Shown in pieces: positions 12,632-20,959 of a stretch of 56,794 nucleotides of DNA. The first letter of the stretch is position 1. Every line of letters starts with the position of its first letter. The notes beneath the pieces were generated by a model that was not told the origin of the DNA, ran no database searches, and was given only the letters and a program-made list of their open reading frames with translations. The position numbers were made by a program, and so were the translations under genes. The DNA comes from Streptomyces toyocaensis (GTDB taxonomy: Bacteria; Actinomycetota; Actinomycetes; Streptomycetales; Streptomycetaceae): NCBI RefSeq assembly GCF_000725125.1, contig NZ_JFCB01000037.1, positions 1-56,794 of the forward strand, in the 5' to 3' direction.

Positions 12632-12649
12632 TGACGCGTGTGTGAGGTC

Positions 12650-12835
12650 CTAGGGCTGGTCGGGGCGGTCGCGGTCCATGCCGAGCCGGCGTTCGGCCTG
12701 CTGCTGCCCGGTGTCGATCTGCTGCTCGTACTTTCCGCCGGTCCTCTCGTTCGCCTTCTTCTCCGCGGCGTCCGAGGCCTGCCTGGCCTTGTCACGTGCC
12801 GCCTTGTTGCTCTTGAACTTGTCGAGGATGCCCAT
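12650..12835 (-). CDS. MT0933-type antitoxin-like small protein
   Basis: A 61-residue, highly charged, helical protein beginning MGILDKFKSNKAARDKARQ and containing the ERTGGKYEQQIDTGQ segment diagnostic of the MT0933/Rv0909 antitoxin family. In Mycobacterium the partner toxin is encoded next door. Here the flanking genes are mfd and a secreted nuclease-like lipoprotein, and no SRPBCC-type toxin is adjacent, so in this setting it may be a stand-alone stress protein. A GGAGCT ribosome site precedes the ATG. The family call is reasonable; antitoxin function is not shown. Confidence 0.75.
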   Translation of the reverse strand: MGILDKFKSNKAARDKARQASDAAEKKANERTGGKYEQQIDTGQQQAERRLGMDRDRPDQP

Positions 12836-12999
12836 CCAGAGCTCCTTCCGGAGTGACTCAAAACCGACGATACGCGCGCTGTGGGGCGAATGCCCAGATG
12901 GCCGCCGGTCTGGTCTGGACCTCTTGCCCGTTACGGTGAGTTCCGGGATCGGACCGCCCCCGCCGGGGCAGGAATACAGGAGAACAAGGGAGGGGCGCG

Positions 13000-13779
13000 G
13001 TGACGCGGAACATGGGGTGGGGCGGACGGCTCCGGCACACGGCAGGCGCGGTGACCGCCGCGGTGGCGCTGCTCGCCGGGTGCGAGGGACTGCAGGACTC
13101 CGGGTCCCCCGCCGGCGGCGGGAGCGGGGCCGCGGCGCCCGACGGCCGCGCCGTCAGCCCGCTGGACAACCCCGACGGCACCGCGCCGGGCCTCGCGCCC
13201 GTGACCGGCGAGAAGGACCGCGCCGCGGCCGTCGCCCTCATCGAGAAGGTGACCACCAAGGGCCGGGGCCCGAAGACCGGGTACGACCGCGACGAGTTCG
13301 GCTACGCCTGGATGGACACCGCCGACGGGGTGCCGCTCGCGAGGAACGGCTGCGACACGCGCAACGACCTGCTCCAGCGCGACGGCCGTGAGCTGCGCTT
13401 CCGCTCCGGCTCCAACTGCGTCGTGGTCGCCATGACCCTGGCCGACCCCTACACCGGCAGGACCATCGAGTGGCGCAAGCAGCAGGCCGCCGAGGTGCAG
13501 ATAGACCACGTCGTGCCGCTCTCCTACAGCTGGCAGATGGGCGCCTCGCGCTGGCCGGAGTCCAAGCGGCGGCAACTGGCGAACGACACCCTCAACCTGA
13601 TCCCGGTCGAGGGCCGGGCCAACTCGGCCAAGAGCGACTCCGGCCCGGCGGCCTGGCTTCCCCCGAACAAGGGCGTCCGGTGCGCCTACGCGGTCCGCTT
13701 CGCGCAGGTCGCCGTCAAGTACGAGATGCCCGTGACGCCGGCCGACCGGCGGATGATGCTGGAGCAGTGCGGCGGCTGA
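13000..13779 (+). CDS. Secreted HNH-type (DUF1524-like) nuclease lipoprotein
   Basis: A 259-residue protein with an N-terminal signal and a lipobox LLAGC (Cys28), so it is probably exported and lipid-anchored. After a Gly/Ser/Pro linker, the mature part (about 70-259) carries an HNH-family DUF1524-like domain: CDTRNDLLQRD, then TLADPYTGRTIEW, Q-I-D169-H170-VVPL, and NDTLNLIPVEGRANSAKSD. The D-H pair and downstream N residues match the beta-beta-alpha-metal site. Extracellular nucleases of this type degrade environmental DNA or RNA for nutrition. The GTG start has a GGGAGGGG site at 12988-12995; an ATG four codons later is also possible. It converges on the next gene with a 33-bp gap containing a GCGGGCGCCCGC palindrome. 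Confidence 0.82.
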   Translation: MTRNMGWGGRLRHTAGAVTAAVALLAGCEGLQDSGSPAGGGSGAAAPDGRAVSPLDNPDGTAPGLAPVTGEKDRAAAVALIEKVTTKGRGPKTGYDRDEFGYAWMDTADGVPLARNGCDTRNDLLQRDGRELRFRSGSNCVVVAMTLADPYTGRTIEWRKQQAAEVQIDHVVPLSYSWQMGASRWPESKRRQLANDTLNLIPVEGRANSAKSDSGPAAWLPPNKGVRCAYAVRFAQVAVKYEMPVTPADRRMMLEQCGG

Positions 13780-13812
13780 GCGGGGCGGCGGGCGCCCGCT
13801 GGTCCCCCGGTC

Positions 13813-14292
13813 TCAGAAGGAGCCGTTGCCGAGCAGCTCGCCGTCGGCGTCGTAGACGGTGACGAGGCCGTTGTCGCTCTGCTTCCAGTCGGCGAAGGCG
13901 GAGGCGATGAGCTTGGCGGGGCCCGTGCCCTCGCCCATGATGCCGCCGGTGAAGTCCGTGTAGACGTCCGCGGCGTCGAGGATGTCGTTCTGCTCGTCGG
14001 CGCCCTGGACCTTGGTGACGTGGGAGACGGCCTCCTTCTCCTGGGCCGTCCCGTTCTTCTTGACGAACGCCTTGAACTGCTCGGCCTGGGACGCCTTCTC
14101 GACGCCCTTGTCCTCGGCTGACCTGGTGTCCGACCCACCGTCCGACGTGGTGCCGCCGGACTGCCGCTGCGCGGACGCGGAGGCTCCCTTGCCGGTGGAA
14201 CCGCCGTCCGAGTCCCCGGAGTTCGCCGAGACGGCGCCGATGACGGCGATTCCCACGACGGCGCCCAGCGCGATCTTGCTCTTCATGCCCAT
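13813..14292 (-). CDS. Small secreted or membrane-anchored protein of unknown function
   Basis: The ATG at 14292 is preferred to upstream in-frame codons because GGGAGGG lies 9 nt before it. The 159-residue product begins with a short signal segment (KSKIALGAVVGIAVIGAVSA), then a Ser/Gly/Asp-rich linker (about 22-65). A compact domain (about 70-159) contains HVTKVQGADEQNDILDAADV and TGGIMGEGTGPAKLIASAFADW. The last part resembles an exported alpha/beta domain ending in DGELLGNGSF. I do not recognise a named family and assign no function. Confidence 0.7.
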   Translation of the reverse strand: MGMKSKIALGAVVGIAVIGAVSANSGDSDGGSTGKGASASAQRQSGGTTSDGGSDTRSAEDKGVEKASQAEQFKAFVKKNGTAQEKEAVSHVTKVQGADEQNDILDAADVYTDFTGGIMGEGTGPAKLIASAFADWKQSDNGLVTVYDADGELLGNGSF

Positions 14293-14485
14293 GACTGTGT
14301 TCCCTCCCGAGGCTGCGACCGCCACCTGCTGACGGTCACCCGTTCGCGGGGTCAATAAGAGCAGACGCTGTGAACCGAGTCAACGCAATTCACAGGAGTT
14401 GAGGGATACACACGCGTGAATCCGTGGATGCGCGTGCCTCGCTATGCTCGTCGCCACACACGGGACAGAGGGAAAGCGGGGCGGG

Positions 14486-16591
14486 GTGCCGGGCATGCAG
14501 GACAACGCGACAGAAGTGACCGCGGCCGGGATCGCGCGACTGGCAGGCGTCGGCCGCGCCGCCGTGAGCAACTGGCGACGGCGGCACGCCGACTTCCCCC
14601 GGCCCGTCGGCGGCACCGAGACCAGCCCCTCGTTCGCGCTCGCCGAGGTCGAGGACTGGCTGCGCCGGCACCGCAAGCTCGCCGAGGTCCCCCTCAGGGA
14701 GCGCGTCTGGCAGCAGCTCGCCGGTCACCCCGCGGGACCGGTCACCGCACTCACCCACGCCGGCTGCGTCCTGCTCCTCATCCACGACCGCTCCCCGGTC
14801 TGGCTGGAGGTGAGCTCCGGCACCGATGAGCGACTCGCCGCGATGCTCCCCGCGGCGCTGCAGCAGGTGCTCACGCCGAGGCTGGACGAGGCCTGCGGTT
14901 CACCTGTGAACTCTCCGGGAGCTGTGAACTCCTTCGCCGCGGCTCCGGCCGCCACCCCGGCCCTCGAACTCCCCACCGCTCCCCGGCTGCTCCCCTCCGT
15001 CCCCCTCCTGCGCGGTGTCGCCGAACTCGCCGCCGAGTTCGGCGCCCGGCACACCTTCGAGTTCCTGCTCGGCCGGCACCTCGACGCCAACCCGCGCCAG
15101 TACACCCTCACCCCCGCCGACCTCGCCGGACTCATGGCCGACCTCGCCGGCACACCCCGCACCGTCCTCGACCCGGCCTGCGGCACCGGCGCCCTGCTCC
15201 GCTCCGTCACCCCCCGTCCCGGACAGGCACTCCACGCCCAGGACAACGCCCCCGAACTCGCGGCCCTCACCTCGCTCCGCCTCGCCCTGCACACCCGCGC
15301 CCGCGTGCACGCCGCCGCGGGCGACGCCCTGCGCGCCGACGCCCACCCGGGGCTGCGGGCCGACGCCGTCCTGTGCCACCCGCCGTTCAACGAGCGCAAC
15401 TGGGGACACGACGAACTGGCCTACGACCCGCGCTGGGAGTACGGCTTCCCGGCGCGCGCCGAGTCCGAGCTGGCCTGGGTGCAGCACGCGCTCGCCCGGC
15501 TGAGGGACGGCGGCACCGCCGTGCTGCTGATGCCGCCCGCCGCCGCCTCCCGCCGCTCCGGACGCAGGATCAGGGCCGACCTGCTGCGCCGGGGCGCGCT
15601 GCGCGCCGTCGTCGCGCTGCCGGTCGGCGCGGCACCCCCGTACAACATCCCGCTGCACCTGTGGGTGCTGCGCCGGCCCGAACAGACGCCCGCGCAGCCG
15701 GAGGTGCTGCTCGCCGACGCCGGGCGGTTCGCCGTGGAAGGGCGCGGCGGCCCCGACTGGCCGGGAGTGCGGGAGGCGGTCCTCGACGCGTGGCGCGCCT
15801 TCGACCGGGCGGGCCGGCTCGACGAACGGCCGGGACTGGCCCGCTCCGTGCCCGTCATCGAACTCCTCGACGACGACGTCGACCTGGCACCGGCCCGCCA
15901 TCTGCCGCCCCCGGCCGCCGCGGACGGCGCCGGACGCCTCTCCGCCGTGCGCGGCCGGCTCGACGAGACGCTGCGCCTGACCGCCGAACTGGCCCCGCCC
16001 CCCGTGGATCCCGGGCCGCCCGCCGCCTCCGGTCGGCTGCCCCTCACCACCGTCGGCGAACTCGCGCGCGGGGGCGCCCTGGTGATGCGTACGGGCGGAA
16101 GCGGAGGCCACGCGCGCGTGCCCGTGCTCACCGACCACGACGTCCTCTCCGGAACCGCCCCCTCCGGGACGCTCCCGGAAAGCGAGGAGGAAGCGGTGCT
16201 CACCGAACCGGGCGACGTCGTCGTCCCCGTGCTCGGTGGAGGCGCCGTCGCACGGGTCGTCGACGAGACGACCGCCGGAGCCGCCCTGGGCCGCAACCTC
16301 GCGCTGCTGCGCCCCGACCCCGCCGCGCTCGACGCGTGGTTCCTCGCCGGCTTCCTGCGCGGCACCACCAACAACCGCCAGGCCAGCAGCTACGCGTCCA
16401 CGGCCACGCGGCTCGACGTGCGCCGCCTGCAACTGCCCCGGCTCCCGCTCGACGAACAGCGGCGCTACGGCGCCCGCTTCCGGGCCCTGGACGAGTTCGA
16501 GCGGGCGCTCAGGCGGGCGGGCCGGCTCGGCGAACAACTCGTCCGCGGGATGTACGACGGCCTGACCGACGGGACGATCCCCCCGGACTGA
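14486..16591 (+). CDS. Type I-like N6-methylase homologue with N-terminal HTH and C-terminal TRD-like region
   Basis: A 701-residue multidomain protein. Residues about 10-60 (GIARLAGVGRAAVSNWRRRH) form a MerR/AlpA-like helix-turn-helix. About 170-440 is an HsdM-like Rossmann methyltransferase: motif I D229-PACGTG binds S-adenosylmethionine. Motif IV reads H298-PPF where active N6-adenine methylases carry N/D/S-PP-F/Y. Residues about 490-690 resemble an HsdS target-recognition half (GELARGGALVMRTGG, then RQASSYASTATRLDVRRLQLP, and a terminal coiled coil). No restriction subunit is nearby, so it is an orphan methylase or, given the odd motif IV, a methylase-derived DNA-binding protein. GTG 14486 follows a GAGGGAA site; ATG 14495 is an alternative. 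A TATGCT -10 at 14442-14447 suggests the promoter. Confidence 0.8.
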   Translation: MPGMQDNATEVTAAGIARLAGVGRAAVSNWRRRHADFPRPVGGTETSPSFALAEVEDWLRRHRKLAEVPLRERVWQQLAGHPAGPVTALTHAGCVLLLIHDRSPVWLEVSSGTDERLAAMLPAALQQVLTPRLDEACGSPVNSPGAVNSFAAAPAATPALELPTAPRLLPSVPLLRGVAELAAEFGARHTFEFLLGRHLDANPRQYTLTPADLAGLMADLAGTPRTVLDPACGTGALLRSVTPRPGQALHAQDNAPELAALTSLRLALHTRARVHAAAGDALRADAHPGLRADAVLCHPPFNERNWGHDELAYDPRWEYGFPARAESELAWVQHALARLRDGGTAVLLMPPAAASRRSGRRIRADLLRRGALRAVVALPVGAAPPYNIPLHLWVLRRPEQTPAQPEVLLADAGRFAVEGRGGPDWPGVREAVLDAWRAFDRAGRLDERPGLARSVPVIELLDDDVDLAPARHLPPPAAADGAGRLSAVRGRLDETLRLTAELAPPPVDPGPPAASGRLPLTTVGELARGGALVMRTGGSGGHARVPVLTDHDVLSGTAPSGTLPESEEEAVLTEPGDVVVPVLGGGAVARVVDETTAGAALGRNLALLRPDPAALDAWFLAGFLRGTTNNRQASSYASTATRLDVRRLQLPRLPLDEQRRYGARFRALDEFERALRRAGRLGEQLVRGMYDGLTDGTIPPD

Positions 16592-16667
16592 GGTGCCGGA
16601 CGGGCACCCGCGCGCGGGACTTCGCGCAGCCGGACGAAGTGATCAGTACGACAACGGTTCGGTACAT

Positions 16668-16700
16668 CAGGGACCCGTTGTCCCTGTCGGCCTATACGCT
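16668..16700 (+). promoter_or_regulatory. Promoter/operator candidate for the membrane protein-kinase operon
   Basis: A 7-bp inverted repeat (CAGGGAC at 16668-16674, GTCCCTG at 16680-16686) sits where a -35 region would be, upstream of a TATACGCT -10-like sequence at 16693-16700. The ATG of the first operon gene is 50 nt downstream. The regulator is unknown. Confidence 0.4.
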
Positions 16701-16749
16701 CGGAGTCTCGCACCGAGTTCCCATCGGCTACACCTGTCCAGGAGCAGTC

Positions 16750-17394
16750 ATGTACGGCCACGGCGTGGCGCCGCCCCCACCCAGCGCGGCATCGGTCATC
16801 ACGCAGCGCGTGCTGTACGCCGCCGCCGGCGTCCTGTGCTGCGGTCTGCTCGCCGCCGTGCCGTTGTTCCGCGTCGCGTTCCTGCGCGGACGGCTGCTCG
16901 ACTGGGTGGCGGCCTGGGTGAGCATCCCGCTGTCCATAGCCTGCCTGGCGGTGGTCGGTGCCCTCCCGGAGTCGGACCGCCGCACCGACGTCGCCCTGGC
17001 CGCGGTGCTGATCCTCGGCGCCGCGGCGAGCGCGTACTACCTGACCGTGGACATCCGCCTCCACCGGCGGCAGGGCCCCTACGCGGCCCAGATGCCGCCG
17101 TCGCCGCACCCCACGACGACGCACGCCCCCGGCGTCCACACCCCGTACGGCTACCCGCAGCAGTCGTCGCCCTACGGGCCCACGCCCGTTCCGCAGCCGC
17201 AGGCCCCGCACACCCCCGCCCCGCACACGCCGGTGCCCCCCGCCCCCGTACCGCCGCAGTCGCAGCCGCCGCAGCGTCCCGCGCCGGCCCGGATCGACCA
17301 GGTGCGTGCCGAGCTCGACGAACTCAGCGACTACCTGCGCCGCCAGGACGGCCGGCAGCACGGTCAGCAGGGCCACGACGAGGGCGGAAGGTGA
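16750..17394 (+). CDS. Three-helix membrane protein with proline-rich tail, partner of the downstream kinase
   Basis: A 214-residue protein. Three hydrophobic helices lie at about 20-45, 52-75 and 83-103. They are followed by a Pro/His/Thr/Gln-rich tail (about 110-182) and a short charged C-terminal helix (RIDQVRAELDELSDYLRRQ) that could form a coiled coil. The ATG has an AGGAG site 7 nt upstream. Its stop codon overlaps the GTG of the kinase by 4 bp, so the two are translationally coupled. A reasonable inference is that it tethers the otherwise soluble kinase to the membrane or is its substrate, since the tail has many Thr residues. No named family is recognised. Confidence 0.8.
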   Translation: MYGHGVAPPPPSAASVITQRVLYAAAGVLCCGLLAAVPLFRVAFLRGRLLDWVAAWVSIPLSIACLAVVGALPESDRRTDVALAAVLILGAAASAYYLTVDIRLHRRQGPYAAQMPPSPHPTTTHAPGVHTPYGYPQQSSPYGPTPVPQPQAPHTPAPHTPVPPAPVPPQSQPPQRPAPARIDQVRAELDELSDYLRRQDGRQHGQQGHDEGGR

Positions 17395-18929
17395 GCGTGA
17401 CGACGGGACGTGTCGTCGCCGGCCGCTACGAACTGTCCACGCTCATCGGGCAGGGCGGCATGGGCCAGGTGTGGACGGCGTACGACAAACGGCTGGACCG
17501 GCGGGTGGCGGTGAAGCTGCTGCGCCCGGACAAGGTGGCCGGCCAGGAGGCCGACGAACTGCGCCGCCGCTTCGTGCGTGAGTGCCGGGTGACCGCCCAG
17601 GTGGACCACCCCGGCCTGGTCACCGTGCACGACGCGGGCAGCGAGGGCGAGGAGCTGTTCCTCGTCATGCAGTTCGTCGACGGCGCCGACCTCGGCGACC
17701 ACCTCGCCGAGCACGACCCGTACCCGTGGCAGTGGGCGGTGGCGGTCGCCGCGCAGCTGTGCGCCGTGCTGAGCGCCGTGCACGCCGTGCCGATCGTCCA
17801 CCGCGACCTCAAGCCGCGCAACGTGATGGTGAAGCAGGACGGCACGGTCACCGTGCTCGACCTCGGTGTCGCCTCCGTGATGGACGCCGACACCACCCGC
17901 CTGACCCACACCGGCACCCCGATCGGCTCGCCCGCCTACATGGCCCCGGAACAGGCGATGGGCGGCGCGGTCGGCCCGTACACCGACCTGTACGCGCTCG
18001 GAGTGCTGATGCACGAGCTGCTCAGCGGTGACGTGCCGTTCGCCGGCTCCACGGCGCTCGGGGTGCTGCACCGGCACCTGTACGAGCCGCCGGTGCCGGT
18101 GCGCCGGATCCGCCCGGAGGTGCCCGAGGCCCTGGAGTCGCTGGTGCTGCGGCTGCTCGCCAAGGACCCGCAGCACCGTCCTGACTCCGCGCAGGAGGTC
18201 TACGAGCACCTGTGGCGGCTGCTCCCGGCGCGCGGAACGCCCACCGGCTCGCCCCTGGACCCCACCCGCCCCTTCCTGCGCCCCCACGCCCCCTGGCCGG
18301 ACCGCGCGCGCACGCCCGCGCCCCAGCCCGCACCCGCCGCGCCGCCCGCACCCGTGGCGGGGAAGGCCGATGTCGCCGCCGCCGTGGACGAGGTGAAGCG
18401 GCTGCTCGGCGAGGGCCGCATCACCCAGGCCGTCGACATCCTCGGCTCGATCCTGCCCGTCGCCGCCGACCAGCACGGAGAGCACTCCCCGGTCGTCCGC
18501 ACCCTGCGCAAGCAGTACGCGGCCACCCTGCTGGACGACGGCCAGTACCGGCGCGCCCTGCCGGAACTGCGCCGCCTCGCCGACGAACGCGCCGCCGAGG
18601 CGGGCCAGGCCGACCCGCAGTCCCTGCGCCACCGCTACGAGGCCGCCCAGTGCCTGGAGCAGCTCGGCGAACCGGCCGCGGCGCTCGCCGAGTACCGGGC
18701 GCTGCTGACGTACTACGAGAACCAGTACGTGGCGGCCGGCGACCCGCAGCTCGCCCACGACGTCCGCCGCCGCATCGGCCATCTGCTGCTCGCCCTCGGC
18801 GACCGGGCCGCCGCGCACGACACGCTGGTGCGGCTGCTGCACGACGTGGAGCGCCTCCAGGGCCCCGGATCCCCGCTGGCCGCGGAGATCCGCCGCACCC
18901 TGCAGTGGCTGGGCCAGGTGCGGGGATAA
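17391..18929 (+). CDS. Soluble Ser/Thr protein kinase with C-terminal TPR-like domain
   Basis: A 512-residue Hanks-type kinase. The domain (about 8-275) has a glycine loop IGQGGMGQVW, catalytic K42, HRD at 137-139 with K141, a DLG (157-159) in place of DFG, a Thr-rich activation loop (TTRLTHTGTPIGSPAYMAPE) and the RPDSAQEVY end helix. A Pro-rich linker (about 290-325) leads to a helical repeat region (about 330-510) like tetratricopeptide repeats (GQYRRALPELRRLADER, then GEPAAALAEYRALLTYYENQY). There is no transmembrane segment and no PASTA repeat, unlike PknB. The start overlaps the preceding membrane-protein gene; a second GTG lies two codons later. Leu for Phe in DFG is common in bacterial kinases and does not imply inactivity. 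Confidence 0.92.
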   Translation: MSVTTGRVVAGRYELSTLIGQGGMGQVWTAYDKRLDRRVAVKLLRPDKVAGQEADELRRRFVRECRVTAQVDHPGLVTVHDAGSEGEELFLVMQFVDGADLGDHLAEHDPYPWQWAVAVAAQLCAVLSAVHAVPIVHRDLKPRNVMVKQDGTVTVLDLGVASVMDADTTRLTHTGTPIGSPAYMAPEQAMGGAVGPYTDLYALGVLMHELLSGDVPFAGSTALGVLHRHLYEPPVPVRRIRPEVPEALESLVLRLLAKDPQHRPDSAQEVYEHLWRLLPARGTPTGSPLDPTRPFLRPHAPWPDRARTPAPQPAPAAPPAPVAGKADVAAAVDEVKRLLGEGRITQAVDILGSILPVAADQHGEHSPVVRTLRKQYAATLLDDGQYRRALPELRRLADERAAEAGQADPQSLRHRYEAAQCLEQLGEPAAALAEYRALLTYYENQYVAAGDPQLAHDVRRRIGHLLLALGDRAAAHDTLVRLLHDVERLQGPGSPLAAEIRRTLQWLGQVRG

Positions 18930-19031
18930 GGGGTGCGGGGATAACCGGACAGCGGGCCGCAAAGGGGCCATACGGCCGGACGGCGCGGCGGGGCGGTGCC
19001 GGAAGTCCCGGTGAATCGTTGGTCGAATGGG

Positions 19032-19060
19032 TTGGCCAGAGCTTGGCCGATGCCTACCAT
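19032..19060 (+). promoter_or_regulatory. Housekeeping-type promoter of the SurA-like lipoprotein gene
   Basis: A -35 TTGGCC (19032-19037) and a -10 TACCAT (19055-19060) are separated by 17 bp. The predicted start near 19067 leaves about 48 nt before the TTG start codon. Confidence 0.6.
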
Positions 19061-19114
19061 CGATCACCGCAAGACTTTGTGCACCGCCGCACAAGCTCTC
19101 CTCAGGAGGTCTCC

Positions 19115-19759
19115 TTGCACCGCCGCCGTCGCACCGCGCTCCTCCTCACCGCCGCGATCGCGGCGGCACCCCTGCTCACCGCCTGCGGAAACGACGCGCA
19201 CCCCGGTGCCGCGGCCGTGGTCGGCGGGGAGCGGATCACCGTGTCGCAGCTCGAGGACCGGGTCGACGAGGTCCGCGCGGCACAGCGGGCGGCCGTACCG
19301 GACGAGGCGCAGTACCAGCAGGCCATCGCGCGGACCGGCAGCCTGACCCGCGACACCCTGCAGGGCATGGTCCTGGACCGGGTGCTGGAGCGCGCCGCGC
19401 GGGACGCGGGGGTGACGGTCACGGACCGCCAGGTCCAGCAGATGCGGTCCGGTCTGGAGCAGCAGGCCGGCGGTGGGGAGGCGCTGGAGGCCGCCTGGCT
19501 CCAGCAGTACGGCATCCCGCCGAAGCGTCTCGACGCGAACCTCCGCCTCCAGCTCCAGGCACAGAAGCTCGCCCAGCAGCTCGGCACCGACACCAGCCGG
19601 CCCGAGTTCTGGCAGGCCCTGTCCGAGGCGAGCAAGGAACTCGACGTCGACCTCAACCCGCGCTACGGCGACTGGGACGTGGAGAAGAGCAGCCGGGTCG
19701 ACGCCAAGACGCCGTGGGTGCGGGACGTCACCGCGGTCCCGGCGCCGCAGGGCCTCTGA
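19115..19759 (+). CDS. SurA N-terminal-domain-like lipoprotein
   Basis: A 214-residue exported protein starting at TTG, chosen because a perfect AGGAGG at 19104-19109 is 5 nt upstream and the signal peptide begins there (HRRRRTALLLTAAIAAAPLL). The lipobox LTAC puts the lipid-modified Cys at residue 24. The mature part begins AAVVGGERITVSQLEDRVDEV, the hallmark of the SurA/PrsA N-terminal chaperone domain, and continues with long helices and Gln-rich stretches. No parvulin prolyl-isomerase domain is present, so it may be a chaperone-only foldase for secreted proteins. It has its own promoter and is followed by the separately transcribed mazG. Confidence 0.85.
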   Translation: MHRRRRTALLLTAAIAAAPLLTACGNDAHPGAAAVVGGERITVSQLEDRVDEVRAAQRAAVPDEAQYQQAIARTGSLTRDTLQGMVLDRVLERAARDAGVTVTDRQVQQMRSGLEQQAGGGEALEAAWLQQYGIPPKRLDANLRLQLQAQKLAQQLGTDTSRPEFWQALSEASKELDVDLNPRYGDWDVEKSSRVDAKTPWVRDVTAVPAPQGL

Positions 19760-19815
19760 CCGGGCCTGTGGACAACCGGCCTGTGGACAACTCGGGGCCC
19801 GTCGGCCGGGTGGGC

Positions 19816-19821
19816 TAGTTT
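19816..19821 (+). promoter_or_regulatory. -10 element for leaderless mazG transcript
   Basis: TAGTTT fits the TANNNT actinobacterial -10. It ends 6 nt before the GTG at 19828, so transcription would start at or next to the start codon. No ribosome-binding site is present. Confidence 0.5.
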
Positions 19822-19827
19822 CGGAGC

Positions 19828-20823
19828 GTGAACGCAACCAGCCCCGCACCGACCCCCGAGGCCGCCCCCGGCCGTGTCGTCCTGCTCACCACCAGCCACC
19901 GCGTCGCGCCCGGCCTGCTGTCCTGGCCGGCCTGGCGGACCCTGCACGCGGCCGACCGGGTGCTGTGCGCGGACGCCGCCCATCCGCAGCTGCCGTACCT
20001 GCGGGAAGCGGGGATATCCGTCGAGGAGGCGTCGCCCGCCGCCGAGGACGTCGTGGACGCCTGCGCGGGCGGCCGGACGGTCGTGGTCGTGGCGACGGGG
20101 GAGGGCGAGCCGGCGCTGACCGACGGGCTGGCGCGGCTGGCCGGGTCCGGCCGGGTGCGGATGCCCGAGCTGGAACTGCTTCCCGCCTCCTACGACCTGC
20201 CGGGCGCCCGTCTGCTCGACCTCGTGCAGGTCATGGACCGCATCCGCGCCGAGTGCCCGTGGTCGTCCCGCCAGACCCACAGGGGCCTGGCGAAGTACGG
20301 CATCGAGGAGGCGTACGAACTCGTCGAGGCCATCGAGGAGGGCGACCGCGAGGAACTGCGCGAGGAGCTGGGGGACGTCCTGCTCCAGGTCGTCTTCCAC
20401 GCCCGGATCGCCGAGGAGCACCCGGAGGAGCCGTTCTCCGTCGACGACGTCGCGGGCGGCATCGTGGACAAGCTGATCCACCGCCATCCGCACGTCTTCG
20501 GTGAGGAGACGGCGGACACTCCGGAGGACGTCAAGGCGCACTGGCTGCGCACGAAGGCGATCGAGAAGCGGCGCGAGTCCGTGACCGACGGCATCCCCCT
20601 CGGTCAGCCCGCCCTCGCCCTCGCCACGAAGCTGGCGTCCCGTGTCCGCACCGCCGGCCTCTCCGTCCCCCTCCCCACGGGCGAGGGCATCGGCTACGAG
20701 CTGCTCGCCCTGGCGGCCGGCGCGGAGGCGGAAGGCGTCGACCCGGAGGCGGCGCTGCGGGCGGCGGCGCGGGCGTACCGCGACGCCATCCGCTTCGCGG
20801 AGGGCGGTCGGGGCGAGGGCTGA
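19828..20823 (+). CDS. mazG: Nucleoside triphosphate pyrophosphohydrolase MazG
   Basis: A 331-residue protein. The C-terminal half (about 130-330) is a MazG domain that hydrolyses (d)NTPs to monophosphate and pyrophosphate, cleaning damaged nucleotides. It carries RIRAECPWSSRQTH, the EEAYELVEAI and EELGDVLLQVVFHA metal-binding helices (E-x-x-E and E-x-x-D), and IHRHPHVFG. The N-terminal half (about 10-125) looks like a decayed tetrapyrrole-methylase-like module similar to that of YabN, without clear cofactor motifs. The GTG start has no ribosome site and follows a -10 directly, so the mRNA is probably leaderless. Confidence 0.92.
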   Translation: MNATSPAPTPEAAPGRVVLLTTSHRVAPGLLSWPAWRTLHAADRVLCADAAHPQLPYLREAGISVEEASPAAEDVVDACAGGRTVVVVATGEGEPALTDGLARLAGSGRVRMPELELLPASYDLPGARLLDLVQVMDRIRAECPWSSRQTHRGLAKYGIEEAYELVEAIEEGDREELREELGDVLLQVVFHARIAEEHPEEPFSVDDVAGGIVDKLIHRHPHVFGEETADTPEDVKAHWLRTKAIEKRRESVTDGIPLGQPALALATKLASRVRTAGLSVPLPTGEGIGYELLALAAGAEAEGVDPEAALRAAARAYRDAIRFAEGGRGEG

Positions 20824-20864
20824 GCGAGGGTATGGGCGGCAGGGTCTTCGTCGTGCCGTGCCCG

Positions 20865-20888
20865 CCAGGGGCGCGGGGAACTGCGCGA
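20865..20888 (+). repeat. Dispersed intergenic repeat, copy 2
   Basis: CCAGGGGCGCGGGGAAC followed by TGCGCGA matches the copy at 8817-8840 apart from two bases and has the same orientation. It sits between mazG and the P450 gene. Confidence 0.55.
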
Positions 20889-20959
20889 ACAACCACACCG
20901 CACCCGCACCCGCCCGACGTCCAACCACCCGAGCTCTTCCGCGCCACCGGAGCTCTCCC

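Noticed and set aside
17391..18929. Pseudokinase because DFG reads DLG
   Set aside because: The catalytic Lys, HRD and metal-binding Asp are all present; Phe to Leu is common in active bacterial kinases.
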